Shown: positions 23,674-29,588 of the stretch, in pieces
Position numbering within the stretch: position 1 is the stretch's first letter
Layout of the letters: every line of letters starts with the position of its first letter
Virus record (IMG/VR): IMGVR_UViG_3300025138_000087
Coordinates: 1-42,706 of that record
Direction: 5' to 3' (one strand)
Source of the DNA: a virus
DNA: 42,706 nt
Notes under the pieces: model-generated
The model's input: the letters and a program-made list of their open reading frames with translations, nothing else
Database searches by the model: none
Told to the model about the DNA's origin: nothing
Program-made: the position numbers and the translations under genes

Positions 23674-23811
23674 TTATTCTATATATTCCCAATCTATATT
23701 GCCGTTTTCGTCTATAACTTCAATATACTTTGGCAATCCGTAGCCGTCTTTATTTTCAAGTTTTTCTTGTAAATCGTGTATTTCTTCAAGTGTTGTTTCT
23801 TTATTTTCCAT
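23674..23811 (-). CDS. Small acidic early protein, 45 aa
   Basis: MENKETTLEEIHDLQEKLEN followed by a strand-rich end (LPKYIEVIDENGNIDW). A single gene between a duplicated hairpin module (23831-23867) and the terminator at 23635-23661. No family is recognised. Confidence 0.5.
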   Translation of the reverse strand: MENKETTLEEIHDLQEKLENKDGYGLPKYIEVIDENGNIDWEYIE

Positions 23812-23828
23812 TATTATCTCTTTTCTCT

Positions 23829-23867
23829 TAGGTTATAACCCTAAGCAATAACCCTAATTAAAGGGCT
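23829..23867 (-). promoter_or_regulatory. Duplicated intergenic hairpin module, copy 1
   Basis: Contains the palindrome GGTTATAACC (23831-23840) and the hairpin CCCTAATTAAAGGG (within 23852-23867). The 16-bp CCCTAATTAAAGGGCT recurs exactly at 24275-24290, again next to a second small palindrome and followed by TATATTA. On the minus strand it also has TTAGGGTTAT twice. It probably combines the end of one unit with the start of the next. Confidence 0.45.
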
Positions 23868-23883
23868 ATTGTTTAGATTTATA

Positions 23884-24045
23884 TTATAATTGTCCCGTTT
23901 CTGATATCCTTTCATTTTCTACTTCTTCAATGTGCCTTTCGTGTTCGGGGTCTTTATTGTTGTTTGGTCTTTGGTCAATGACCTTATCACCCTTTTTGAT
24001 TTTTAGTAGGTCTTTATCGTCTTTTATTATTATTGTATTAGTCAT
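23884..24045 (-). CDS. Small charged early protein, 53 aa
   Basis: MTNTIIIKDDKDLLKIKKGD, then KVIDQRPNNNKDPEHERHIE and a short end. Start module GAAAGGACTAAAAATG matches those of other early genes here. Overlaps the 65-aa gene by 8 nt. No family is recognised. Confidence 0.5.
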   Translation of the reverse strand: MTNTIIIKDDKDLLKIKKGDKVIDQRPNNNKDPEHERHIEEVENERISETGQL

Positions 24046-24235
24046 TTTTAGTCCTTTCTTTTATTATGTAGTTAACAATAATCTCTTTTTCATTAGATGT
24101 CATCTTAGAAGTATCCCAATATGTGGATAAACTGTTAATAATTCTACCCCTTTCACCCTCAAGATAGTCTTTTAACATCTGATTTAATACTGTTTTTGTA
24201 GGTCTTAATTTTATATTATCGTAAGTAGTTATCAT
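24038..24235 (-). CDS. Small basic early protein, 65 aa
   Basis: A helical 65-aa protein (TKTVLNQMLKDYLEGERGR) with ribosome site GAAAAGGACTAAAAATG. An exact DnaA-box sequence (TTATCCACA on the minus strand, 24122-24130) lies inside it. No family is recognised. Confidence 0.55.
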   Translation of the reverse strand: MITTYDNIKLRPTKTVLNQMLKDYLEGERGRIINSLSTYWDTSKMTSNEKEIIVNYIIKERTKND

Positions 24236-24251
24236 TTTTAGTCCTTTTCTT

Positions 24252-24291
24252 CTATACTTAGGTATAGAGCAAAGCCCTAATTAAAGGGCTT
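24252..24291 (-). promoter_or_regulatory. Duplicated intergenic hairpin module, copy 2
   Basis: Two hairpins: CTATAC-TTAG-GTATAG (24252-24267) and AAGCCCT-AATTAA-AGGGCTT (24272-24291). The second shares CCCTAATTAAAGGGCT with copy 1 at 23852-23867. Confidence 0.45.
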
Positions 24292-24301
24292 AACTATATA
24301 T

Positions 24302-24559
24302 CTATATTAATTTATATTTATCATCAAATATATGCGGATAACCTACATATTTTTTGATGATACCTTTTTCTTCAAGACTATCAATATAATTACAAAAGTC
24401 TTGATTGCTTATATTAATTCCTTTTTCTTTTAAGGTATCTAAAACATCACTAGCAAAAAATACTTTTAATTTTATTATCTTTTGTTTATGTTCTTCTGAA
24501 GCTTGAGAATTACCCATTAATGTTAATTCTCTAGCATTTTCTATTATTATTTTTTCCAT
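24302..24559 (-). CDS. Winged-helix-like early protein (first leftward gene)
   Basis: From the ATG at 24559 the 85-aa protein has three helices and a possible wing: LKVFFASDVLDTLKEKGINI, then FCNYIDSLEEKGIIKKY and a final strand pair. The layout resembles a small winged-helix DNA-binding domain; an in-frame ATG at 24577 would add six hydrophobic residues and has no ribosome site. As the first leftward gene beside the control region it is a candidate early regulator. Confidence 0.5.
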   Translation of the reverse strand: MEKIIIENARELTLMGNSQASEEHKQKIIKLKVFFASDVLDTLKEKGINISNQDFCNYIDSLEEKGIIKKYVGYPHIFDDKYKLI

Positions 24560-24643
24560 GTAGATAATAATAACCATTTATGAAAATAATTATATAGCCA
24601 AAGTGTCGCACATAAAATGGTGATATACTTCAATAATAATGAG

Positions 24644-24652
24644 TTATCCACA
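24644..24652 (+). promoter_or_regulatory. Exact DnaA-box sequence
   Basis: TTATCCACA, the E. coli consensus 9-mer, in the non-coding region 53 bases before the palindromic repeats. Other exact copies are at 13376-13384, 20233-20241 and 24122-24130. Confidence 0.5.
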
Positions 24653-24704
24653 ACCCCTATATTTTCCACCACCCGCAAAGGTAGGGGGAATATATGCAGA
24701 TATA

Positions 24705-24796
24705 TGAAACTTAGCCAAGGCTAAACTTTTTATACTATGCAAACATCCTAGCTTGAAACTTAGCCAAGGCTAAACTTTTAACATGGGTGCAAACAT
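24705..24796 (+). repeat. Two 26-bp iteron-like repeats with palindromes
   Basis: The 26-bp unit at 24705-24730 recurs exactly at 24754-24779 (49-bp spacing). Each contains the perfect inverted repeat TTAGCC-AA-GGCTAA and is followed 7-8 nt later by TGCAAACAT. The arrangement fits binding sites for a phage initiator or regulator. Confidence 0.7.
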
Positions 24797-25074
24797 ATTA
24801 GAATAGGCTAATCGGATAGGGGGGGTATATTTATTTGAAAGTCTATAAGCTATTTGTAACAGGTCTATGCTTATATTCTCAGATTGTGAAAGTAATATTT
24901 TATTATTATTCTATACTATGAACAAAATATGAACATATATATAAATTATATTTGTAATATATTATTACCATAGATATAAGCTAATAGTACAAGGGGGCAT
25001 GCATGTGCCATGGGGGGGTGTGTGTGTATATATATACAAGGATAAGCTAAAATATTGAAATAAGGATTGAAAGT

Positions 25075-25131
25075 ACATCTTCTACATATAGCACATCTTC
25101 TACAATATGCCATATATGGATTCTACATATA
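25075..25131 (+). repeat. Short direct repeats ACATCTTCTACA
   Basis: ACATCTTCTACA occurs at 25075-25086 and 25093-25104 (18-bp step). A related TTCTACATATA is at 25121-25131, matching the end of the first copy and its flank. They stand directly before a G7 run. Confidence 0.5.
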
Positions 25132-25295
25132 AGGGGGGGCTACGCCTACACTATATATTGTACAGGATTGGGTGGAATTGTCAACACTAATCATCATATA
25201 GTATCTAAATAAATGTAACATAATGTAAACATATAGTAATATTGTTTTAACTGCACAATTTGTTGGAAAAAAATAAAAAAAACATTAAAAAGTAC

Positions 25296-25323
25296 TTGAC
25301 AAAACCCTGTAATCCTTTATAAT
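25296..25323 (+). promoter_or_regulatory. Main rightward promoter, copy 2 of a duplicated element
   Basis: TTGACA, 16-nt spacer, TATAAT. The spacer AAACCCTGTAATCCTT is identical to that of the promoter at 19576-19603. It would start the rightward operon beginning at 25409. Confidence 0.75.
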
Positions 25324-25408
25324 AGAAGGTATAGGCTGTAAAAATCAATAAGCCACACTCATATACATACATAAACAGGGCATTACGATGAATAGCCTAT
25401 AAAAATTA

Positions 25409-25585
25409 ATGAAATCAAAGTCAACAGTCAACAAAGCAGGGAACTATACAAAGCCTACCATGCGTAAGGCTATCTTTAATCGTATTAAATCTGGTTCAAA
25501 GGGTGGAAAGCCCGGCCAGTGGAGTGCGAGGAAAGCCCAAATGACAGCATTAGCCTATAAAAAGGCGGGTGGCGGGTACAAGTAA
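25409..25585 (+). CDS. Conserved small basic phage protein, 58 aa
   Basis: MKSKSTVNKAGNYTKPTMRK, then IFNRIKSGSKGGKPGQWSAR and LAYKKAGGGYK at the end. I recall this pattern (STVNKAGNYTKP, GGKPGQWSARKAQ, KAGGGYK) from marine phages and from large algal viruses; function unknown, DNA binding likely from its charge. First gene after the main rightward promoter. Its end overlaps, in the -1 frame, the GIY-YIG-like ORF that has no start codon. Confidence 0.75.
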   Translation: MKSKSTVNKAGNYTKPTMRKAIFNRIKSGSKGGKPGQWSARKAQMTALAYKKAGGGYK

Positions 25586-25905
25586 TCCCTAAGAAGCCCT
25601 TATACAAAGTTTATAAGACCAATTATGAAACAGGGGAGTTCTACATAGGTGTTACCTCCAAGTCAGGGGTACACTTTGATAACTATTTTGGTTCTAATAC
25701 TACTGATTTAAAGATTATTAATAAAGATATTTTGTTTATCAGCCACAATAAGTCTGATGCAAAGCTTATGGAGTTAATATATCAGCTTCAAAACTTCTAT
25801 GAAAAGAAATGTTTGAATAAAATGCTGAATATTAGACTCAGAAGAGATTTTATAAAAAAGATTCCTAAATTTAAGATAAAAATAAATGGCATATCTAAAT
25901 CATAA
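25561..25905 (+). CDS. GIY-YIG-like nuclease ORF without a standard start codon
   Basis: This frame opens after the stop at 25558-25560 and ends at 25903-25905. It reads KKPLYKVYKTNYETGEFYIG and continues with VHFDNYFGSNTTDLKI, matching the GIY (here YKVY) and YIG (here FYIG) strands and the Y-x-GS step of GIY-YIG endonucleases, then a helical basic end. No ATG, GTG or TTG occurs before residue 57 of the open frame, too late for the domain. It lies in the -1 frame relative to the 58-aa gene that it overlaps, and its end overlaps the next gene by 20 nt. A -1 frameshift or an unusual start (ATC/ATA) is needed; otherwise it is a remnant. Confidence 0.55.
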   Translation, partial: KGGWRVQVIPKKPLYKVYKTNYETGEFYIGVTSKSGVHFDNYFGSNTTDLKIINKDILFISHNKSDAKLMELIYQLQNFYEKKCLNKMLNIRLRRDFIKKIPKFKIKINGISKS

Positions 25906-26524
25906 CCTACCACCCTTTAGTGCCTACATTAGAAATGAATATCTATACGACCACGAAAAGGGTCATAGTGAATATACGTTTGCTGATGTACACACAGTAA
26001 ACAGTTTAGAGAGAAGAGCGTTATTATTTGAATGTTTACTACCCAATGGAGTAAACTGGACCAGAAGACCTATCCATGCTTTCTGTTGGAAGAAAGATGC
26101 ACCGAAACATAATCTAAATATACATCAATACTGGGATTGTTTTTCACCTTACGTTGATGTACAAAGAAGAAATAGATTAGCAAACTGTAGAGCAGAACTT
26201 GTAGACTATAAAGGTGTTAAAAGAAAAGGAACATACATGTTTACAATAGACTGGGCATGGGAAAATAAAGCAGGTATGTTAGATACAAACTTTAGTGAAG
26301 ACCCTGAACACAAATGTGCCCATATGTTTAGAATGGATGATGGTAATTTTTTTGCATACCCCAACAATAGAACTATCTGGTACGATGATGCCTATATGGA
26401 TAAAAGACTAACAGAAAATCCGGGATATAAGATAGACCAAAACTTTTATACAGTAGAAAATACTAGAGAAGAAGATACGACAACTGATGATTCTTACATG
26501 ACTCAGTTTGAACGTCCTGAGTGA
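25886..26524 (+). CDS. Conserved marine-phage hypothetical protein, 212 aa
   Basis: Begins MAYLNHNLPPFSAYIRNEYL and has many Trp, Tyr and His residues; a Glu-rich tail follows. I recall the LNHNLPPFxAYIRNEYLYD start from uncultured marine phages and pelagiphages, without a known role. The beta-rich, aromatic middle suggests a compact domain of unknown function. It overlaps the GIY-YIG frame before it and the GTG of the transferase-like gene after it, so the three are translated as a group. Confidence 0.7.
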   Translation: MAYLNHNLPPFSAYIRNEYLYDHEKGHSEYTFADVHTVNSLERRALLFECLLPNGVNWTRRPIHAFCWKKDAPKHNLNIHQYWDCFSPYVDVQRRNRLANCRAELVDYKGVKRKGTYMFTIDWAWENKAGMLDTNFSEDPEHKCAHMFRMDDGNFFAYPNNRTIWYDDAYMDKRLTENPGYKIDQNFYTVENTREEDTTTDDSYMTQFERPE

Positions 26525-27276
26525 GATTATTCTTTGACCACATTACAGGAAAGCTAACGAACTACGATTTAATTTACTCTCTACCCCTAGCAGAGTTTGA
26601 AGATAGTGAATATGATTATGCTTTTGAAAACGGATGGATTCCTTTATCATGGTATTACACAGAATTAAAAAACTTAACTTGGATAAATGCTAGGAACACA
26701 AGATTAGTTTTAGACAAAGTAAAGTTTAGTAAAAAACAAAAGTATGTTCTTCGTAAAAAAGATATTGAAGTTAAAATACTAAATAGTTTTGATTATGATT
26801 TATTATCCACCATATATAAAAAATATATTAAGTATAGAAATTTTTATGAAGAAGGTTTTGAAAGTGATAGTGAAGTATTTGAAAAGAAAGATTATATAGA
26901 TTGGAAATATTTTATTTACTATTACAAAAATACTCCTGTTGCTTTTACAGAGTTTAAAGTTTTTGATAACAAGCATGTACTATCAGGACAGTTTGCATGG
27001 GATTATGAAAATCCAAAACTAGGATTAGGAACATACGCAACACTTTATGAAATTAATTGGTCATATAAAAATAAATATAAAAATTATTACTTGTCTTATG
27101 GTTATGAAACAACTAGTAAATACAAATCTAAATATAAAGGTTTTGAATTTTGGAACGGCAAAGAATGGATAAACAATAAATCTATGTATAATAAATTATG
27201 TGATAACGATTCTAGTATAGAATCTCTAAAAGATTTAAATACATATCAAAGAAAATATTTTAAATTAAATGCCTAG
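26521..27276 (+). CDS. Arginyl/leucyl-tRNA-protein transferase-like (ATE/Bpt C-domain) protein
   Basis: A 251-aa protein with GTG start (overlap GTGA with the previous gene). It matches the C-terminal domain of N-end-rule aminoacyl-tRNA-protein transferases (ATE1/Bpt, GNAT fold): RNTRLVLDKVKFSKKQKYVL (like the SRxxRRxLRRN start), YKKYIKYRNFYEEG (LYxRYxxxRH), LSGQFAWDY (LSSVYxYYDP), LGTYATLYEI (LGTYxxLxEI), YYLSYGYETTSKYKSKYKG (YYLGYYI...KMRYKxxY). The N-terminal cysteine-rich ATE domain is absent, so the metal/heme part is missing. It may add an amino acid from a charged tRNA to a protein end, marking host proteins for degradation; this is inference. An alternative is a related FemABX/GNAT peptidyl acyltransferase. 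Confidence 0.65.
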   Translation: MRLFFDHITGKLTNYDLIYSLPLAEFEDSEYDYAFENGWIPLSWYYTELKNLTWINARNTRLVLDKVKFSKKQKYVLRKKDIEVKILNSFDYDLLSTIYKKYIKYRNFYEEGFESDSEVFEKKDYIDWKYFIYYYKNTPVAFTEFKVFDNKHVLSGQFAWDYENPKLGLGTYATLYEINWSYKNKYKNYYLSYGYETTSKYKSKYKGFEFWNGKEWINNKSMYNKLCDNDSSIESLKDLNTYQRKYFKLNA

Positions 27277-27409
27277 AAGACAAACAGAAGTTACGAATAT
27301 TAATTTTATTCCTAAAAGAACAAGTATAGGTAATGGCAAAGTAAAGATGTCATCCATGAATAAACATAAACGTAGAAGTTATAAAAAATACAGAGGTCAA
27401 GGAAAATAG
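27269..27409 (+). CDS. Small Arg/Lys-rich phage protein, 46 aa
   Basis: MPRRQTEVTNINFIPKRTSI is followed by KHKRRSYKKYRGQGK. The RTSIG...NKHKRRSYKKYRGQG ending is a pattern I recall from many phage genomes, role unknown; nucleic-acid binding is likely. It overlaps the end of the transferase-like gene and shares a base with the next GTG start. Confidence 0.65.
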   Translation: MPRRQTEVTNINFIPKRTSIGNGKVKMSSMNKHKRRSYKKYRGQGK

Positions 27410-27801
27410 TGTCGGATAAAAAATATTCTAATAATGTAAAGGTGTATAATGAACTTAAAAAAGTATCAGATGCACCCAATCAAAAAAAACAAGCAATTAA
27501 ATCTTCCAAGAAAGCAGCTACTGCTGCACTAGGAAGTGTAGTGTTAAATACACCTATTGCAAAAAATGTTAAAAACAAAATAGAAAATGCTATTGGAAAA
27601 ATACCTTTTAGTGATAGTATGTTAGTAGGTACAAATAAAGTAGGATTAAAGATTGGCGGTAAAACATACAACAGTTCTTTTACAGTTAATAACAAAGGAC
27701 AAGCTAGTTTAAATTTATCAAAGTCATTTACAAAAAATTTAAAAACAGAATTATCTGCAGACAAAAATAAAGTTAAAGTAGGATTAAAATTAACCTTTTA
27801 G
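27409..27801 (+). CDS. Basic hypothetical protein, 130 aa
   Basis: Starts at GTG, sharing a base with the stop before it. The N-terminal half is Lys/Ala-rich and helical, with KQAIKSSKKAATAALGS. The C-terminal half alternates strands rich in Lys/Asn/Thr and ends KVKVGLKLTF, like a small outer-membrane-type hairpin or a beta fold. No family is recognised. Confidence 0.55.
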   Translation: MSDKKYSNNVKVYNELKKVSDAPNQKKQAIKSSKKAATAALGSVVLNTPIAKNVKNKIENAIGKIPFSDSMLVGTNKVGLKIGGKTYNSSFTVNNKGQASLNLSKSFTKNLKTELSADKNKVKVGLKLTF

Positions 27802-27810
27802 GAGTATACA

Positions 27811-27945
27811 ATGAAACCAAAAGCAAAAGCAAACGTAAGAAAGGTAGCTGCAGGATTAGGCAAAGCAGTACAAGCACACACAGCACAAAGAAAACTTTTA
27901 AAGGCAGCACTTAAGAATGGCGGACCCAAGAAAAGGAACGGGTAA
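27811..27945 (+). CDS. Small Lys-rich helical protein, 44 aa
   Basis: MKPKAKANVRKVAAGLGKAV leads into a helix and a GGPKKRNG end. Ribosome site AGGAGTATACAATG. It overlaps the following 95-aa gene by 29 nt in another frame. Its charge and helix resemble DNA-condensing peptides; role not known. Confidence 0.6.
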   Translation: MKPKAKANVRKVAAGLGKAVQAHTAQRKLLKAALKNGGPKKRNG

Positions 27946-28204
27946 AAAACCCAAGGGTTCTGGTAGAAGATTATACACAGATGAAAATCCTAGAGACACA
28001 GTGGGAATCAAATACGCCACAACTGCGGATGCGAAGAATACTGTTCGTAAAGTTCGCAAGATTAATAAGCCGTATGCTAGGAAAGTTCAGATTCTTACTG
28101 TTATGGAACAACGAAGTAAGTTTGGTGGTAAACCGCAACAAGCAGCAATAGCAAAGAAAGCAAAAATACAATTAAAGAAAAAACAAAATAAAGGAAAAAA
28201 TTAA
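27917..28204 (+). CDS. Conserved small basic phage protein, 95 aa
   Basis: MADPRKGTGKKPKGSGRRLY followed by TDENPRDTVGIKYATTADA and a basic helical end. The KPKGSGRRLYTDENPxDTVxIKF pattern recurs in marine phages (family recalled, function unknown). Codon use here is less AT-rich than in its neighbours (for example CGTAAAGTTCGC), which hints at a distinct history. Confidence 0.7.
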   Translation: MADPRKGTGKKPKGSGRRLYTDENPRDTVGIKYATTADAKNTVRKVRKINKPYARKVQILTVMEQRSKFGGKPQQAAIAKKAKIQLKKKQNKGKN

Positions 28205-28663
28205 ATGGCAACCTATATTAAAAAAGAAGAAATGTATAAACAAGGAAAAGCTGTCATATCTGACAAGCAAAGAAAAAGTATTAAAAAAGATATATCTAAT
28301 CTTTACGATGCGGGGTTTACTAAGTCAAGAATTGGAAGCGAAGCAGAAATATTTAAAAGAATAGCTAAGTCAGATTTAAAACCTTCAGTTGTAAAAAAAT
28401 ATATTAATTACTTTATTACGTCATCTTCTGAAAAAGGCACTAAATATACAAAAGATGGAAAAACATATTATAAGTATGGATATGATAAAAGAGGAGATTC
28501 TATAAAAGGCCAGTTAAGAAAAAGTAGAGAAATAGGATTAAAATTAGGATTAATAAAAGACCCTAAGAAAAATCCAAGTCCGCCACAGATGGATAAAAAT
28601 AAAAGAAAAAATGAATCTAAATCTAAAGGAAGTCCTAATCAAAGGAACAAAAAAAAGTCTTAA
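28205..28663 (+). CDS. Basic hypothetical protein, 152 aa
   Basis: A strongly basic, Ser-rich protein. The middle has TKYTKDGKTYYKYGYDKRGD, then a Lys-rich helix, and the C-terminus is a low-complexity Lys/Asn/Ser tail. It sits inside the basic-protein cluster. No catalytic motif is seen. Confidence 0.6.
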   Translation: MATYIKKEEMYKQGKAVISDKQRKSIKKDISNLYDAGFTKSRIGSEAEIFKRIAKSDLKPSVVKKYINYFITSSSEKGTKYTKDGKTYYKYGYDKRGDSIKGQLRKSREIGLKLGLIKDPKKNPSPPQMDKNKRKNESKSKGSPNQRNKKKS

Positions 28664-28668
28664 AAAAT

Positions 28669-28917
28669 ATGGCACTAGCCAAATCACAAAGAAGTCTTAA
28701 GTCATGGTCAAAACAAAAGTGGCGAACCAAGTCTGGGAAACCCTCTTCAAAGACAGGAGAAAGGTATCTACCAGAGAAAGCCATCAAGAGCCTGACATCT
28801 GCGGAATATGCGGCCACGACAAAAGCAAAACGCCAAGGAACAAAGCAGGGCAAACAGTTTGTGAAGCAACCGAAAAGCATTGCAAAAAAAACTAGAGCAT
28901 ACAGGAGGGTATCATAA
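28669..28917 (+). CDS. Conserved small basic phage protein, 82 aa
   Basis: KSWSKQKWRTKSGKPSSKTG and RYLPEKAIKSLTSAEYAATT are the telling blocks, followed by KQFVKQPKSIAKKTRAYR. I recall the same KSWxKQKWRTKSGKPS...GERYLPEKAI pattern in phages and in giant algal viruses; role unknown. The reading frame is clearly richer in GC than the surroundings. It shares a base with the next start. Confidence 0.75.
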   Translation: MALAKSQRSLKSWSKQKWRTKSGKPSSKTGERYLPEKAIKSLTSAEYAATTKAKRQGTKQGKQFVKQPKSIAKKTRAYRRVS

Positions 28918-29018
28918 TGATTGATAAGGTATGGAGTAAATGGACTGGTCTTAAAAAGAATGTTAAGATTGGTATCATTATAGTAGCAATAGTAGTAGTC
29001 TACTGGTTTATAAAATGA
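28917..29018 (+). CDS. 33-aa membrane microprotein
   Basis: MIDKVWSKWTGLKKNVKIGI and then a hydrophobic run to WFIK. One transmembrane helix. It has a ribosome site AGGAGGGTATCATAATG and an ATGA-type overlap with the EF-hand ORF. Similar microproteins stand in the same neighbourhood in other marine phages (recalled). Confidence 0.6.
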   Translation: MIDKVWSKWTGLKKNVKIGIIIVAIVVVYWFIK

Positions 29019-29188
29019 ACAATAACAAAATGAAATTTAATGATAAGTCCGATAACCGAAACAATCGGACTTACGACTTTGATGTTAAAAAAGCAGACAG
29101 AGATAACGATGGTAAAGTATCATCTTATGAAGCAACTGTAGCTAAAGCTATTAGTAAGTCTATGAAAAAACAAAAAAGCAAAGCATAA
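29015..29188 (+). CDS. EF-hand microprotein, 57 aa
   Basis: A 57-aa protein with one canonical 12-residue EF-hand loop, DRDNDGKVSSYE, with Asp/Asp/Asp at 1, 3 and 5, Gly at 6, Val at 8 and Glu at 12. The N-terminal part is polar and Asn-rich and the C-terminus a Lys-rich helix. Calcium binding is predicted from the loop. A single EF-hand normally pairs, so a homodimer is likely. It overlaps both neighbours and sits among basic proteins before the packaging genes. Confidence 0.7.
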   Translation: MNNNKMKFNDKSDNRNNRTYDFDVKKADRDNDGKVSSYEATVAKAISKSMKKQKSKA

Positions 29189-29466
29189 TGGTAGCACCTA
29201 TAATAGCAGCAGTAGCAGTAGTATCAAGATTTCTATTGACAAACAGTATGAAAAAAGCCATAAAAAAATATGGTAGAGAAGCTGTTGATAAAACATTAAA
29301 ATCTAAAACATATAAAAATATATTAAAAAAATCGGGAGCGAGTAAAGAAGCTAAAGATACACAAAAAAGTATGTTAAAATTTTATGGAGGAGCTGCTACA
29401 GCAGCAACTGCTGCAACTGGATATGCAGGATATAGAGAAAAAAATATGAAAAATAAAAAATCATAA
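29188..29466 (+). CDS. Small membrane/basic protein, 92 aa
   Basis: The N-terminus is hydrophobic (VAPIIAAVAVVSRFLL), the middle is Lys-rich (KKAIKKYGREAVDKTLKSK), and an Ala/Gly-rich second hydrophobic segment (GGAATAATAATGYAGY) lies near the end. It could insert in a membrane or belong to the virion. It shares one base with each neighbour. Confidence 0.6.
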   Translation: MVAPIIAAVAVVSRFLLTNSMKKAIKKYGREAVDKTLKSKTYKNILKKSGASKEAKDTQKSMLKFYGGAATAATAATGYAGYREKNMKNKKS

Positions 29467-29588
29467 TGTCATACGGAACAAAAACAAAAAAACCAAAAGA
29501 TAAAACAGTAGTAATGATTGCTGTAGGGAAACTAAAGGCTAAAAAAAATGGCACTAAGCGAAACGGAAAAAAGAAAAAACTTTCTTAA
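29466..29588 (+). CDS. Small Lys-rich protein, 40 aa
   Basis: MSYGTKTKKPKDKTVVMIAV followed by a Lys/Asn/Gly-rich end. The MSYG...KTKKxKxKxxVMIAVGKxK form recurs in phages (recalled). Its last 41 bases overlap the next gene in another frame. Confidence 0.55.
   Translation: MSYGTKTKKPKDKTVVMIAVGKLKAKKNGTKRNGKKKKLS

Larger units (their letters stand above)
24560..25408. other. 849-bp divergent non-coding region, candidate origin/control region
   Basis: No convincing gene lies here. It separates the leftward early block from the rightward operon and holds an exact DnaA box, two 26-bp repeats each with a perfect palindrome, short ACATCTTCTACA repeats, five G runs on the plus strand (5, 7, 5, 7 and 7 long), an alternating TG/TA tract at 25018-25036, and a rightward promoter. 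Together these look like a replication origin and transcription control region; that role is inferred. Confidence 0.5.

Noticed and set aside
24705-24779. Possible CRISPR array from two 26-bp repeats
   Set aside because: Only two copies, each palindromic and followed by a second shared motif, with no third unit and no cas gene. They fit iterons or operators better.
26801-26815. Another DnaA-like box (TTATCCACC)
   Set aside because: One mismatch and inside the transferase-like gene; not counted with the exact copies.
28704-28895. 63-aa plus-strand ORF inside the gene at 28669-28917
   Set aside because: The other frame has the conserved basic-protein pattern; this one shows no ribosome site or known pattern.
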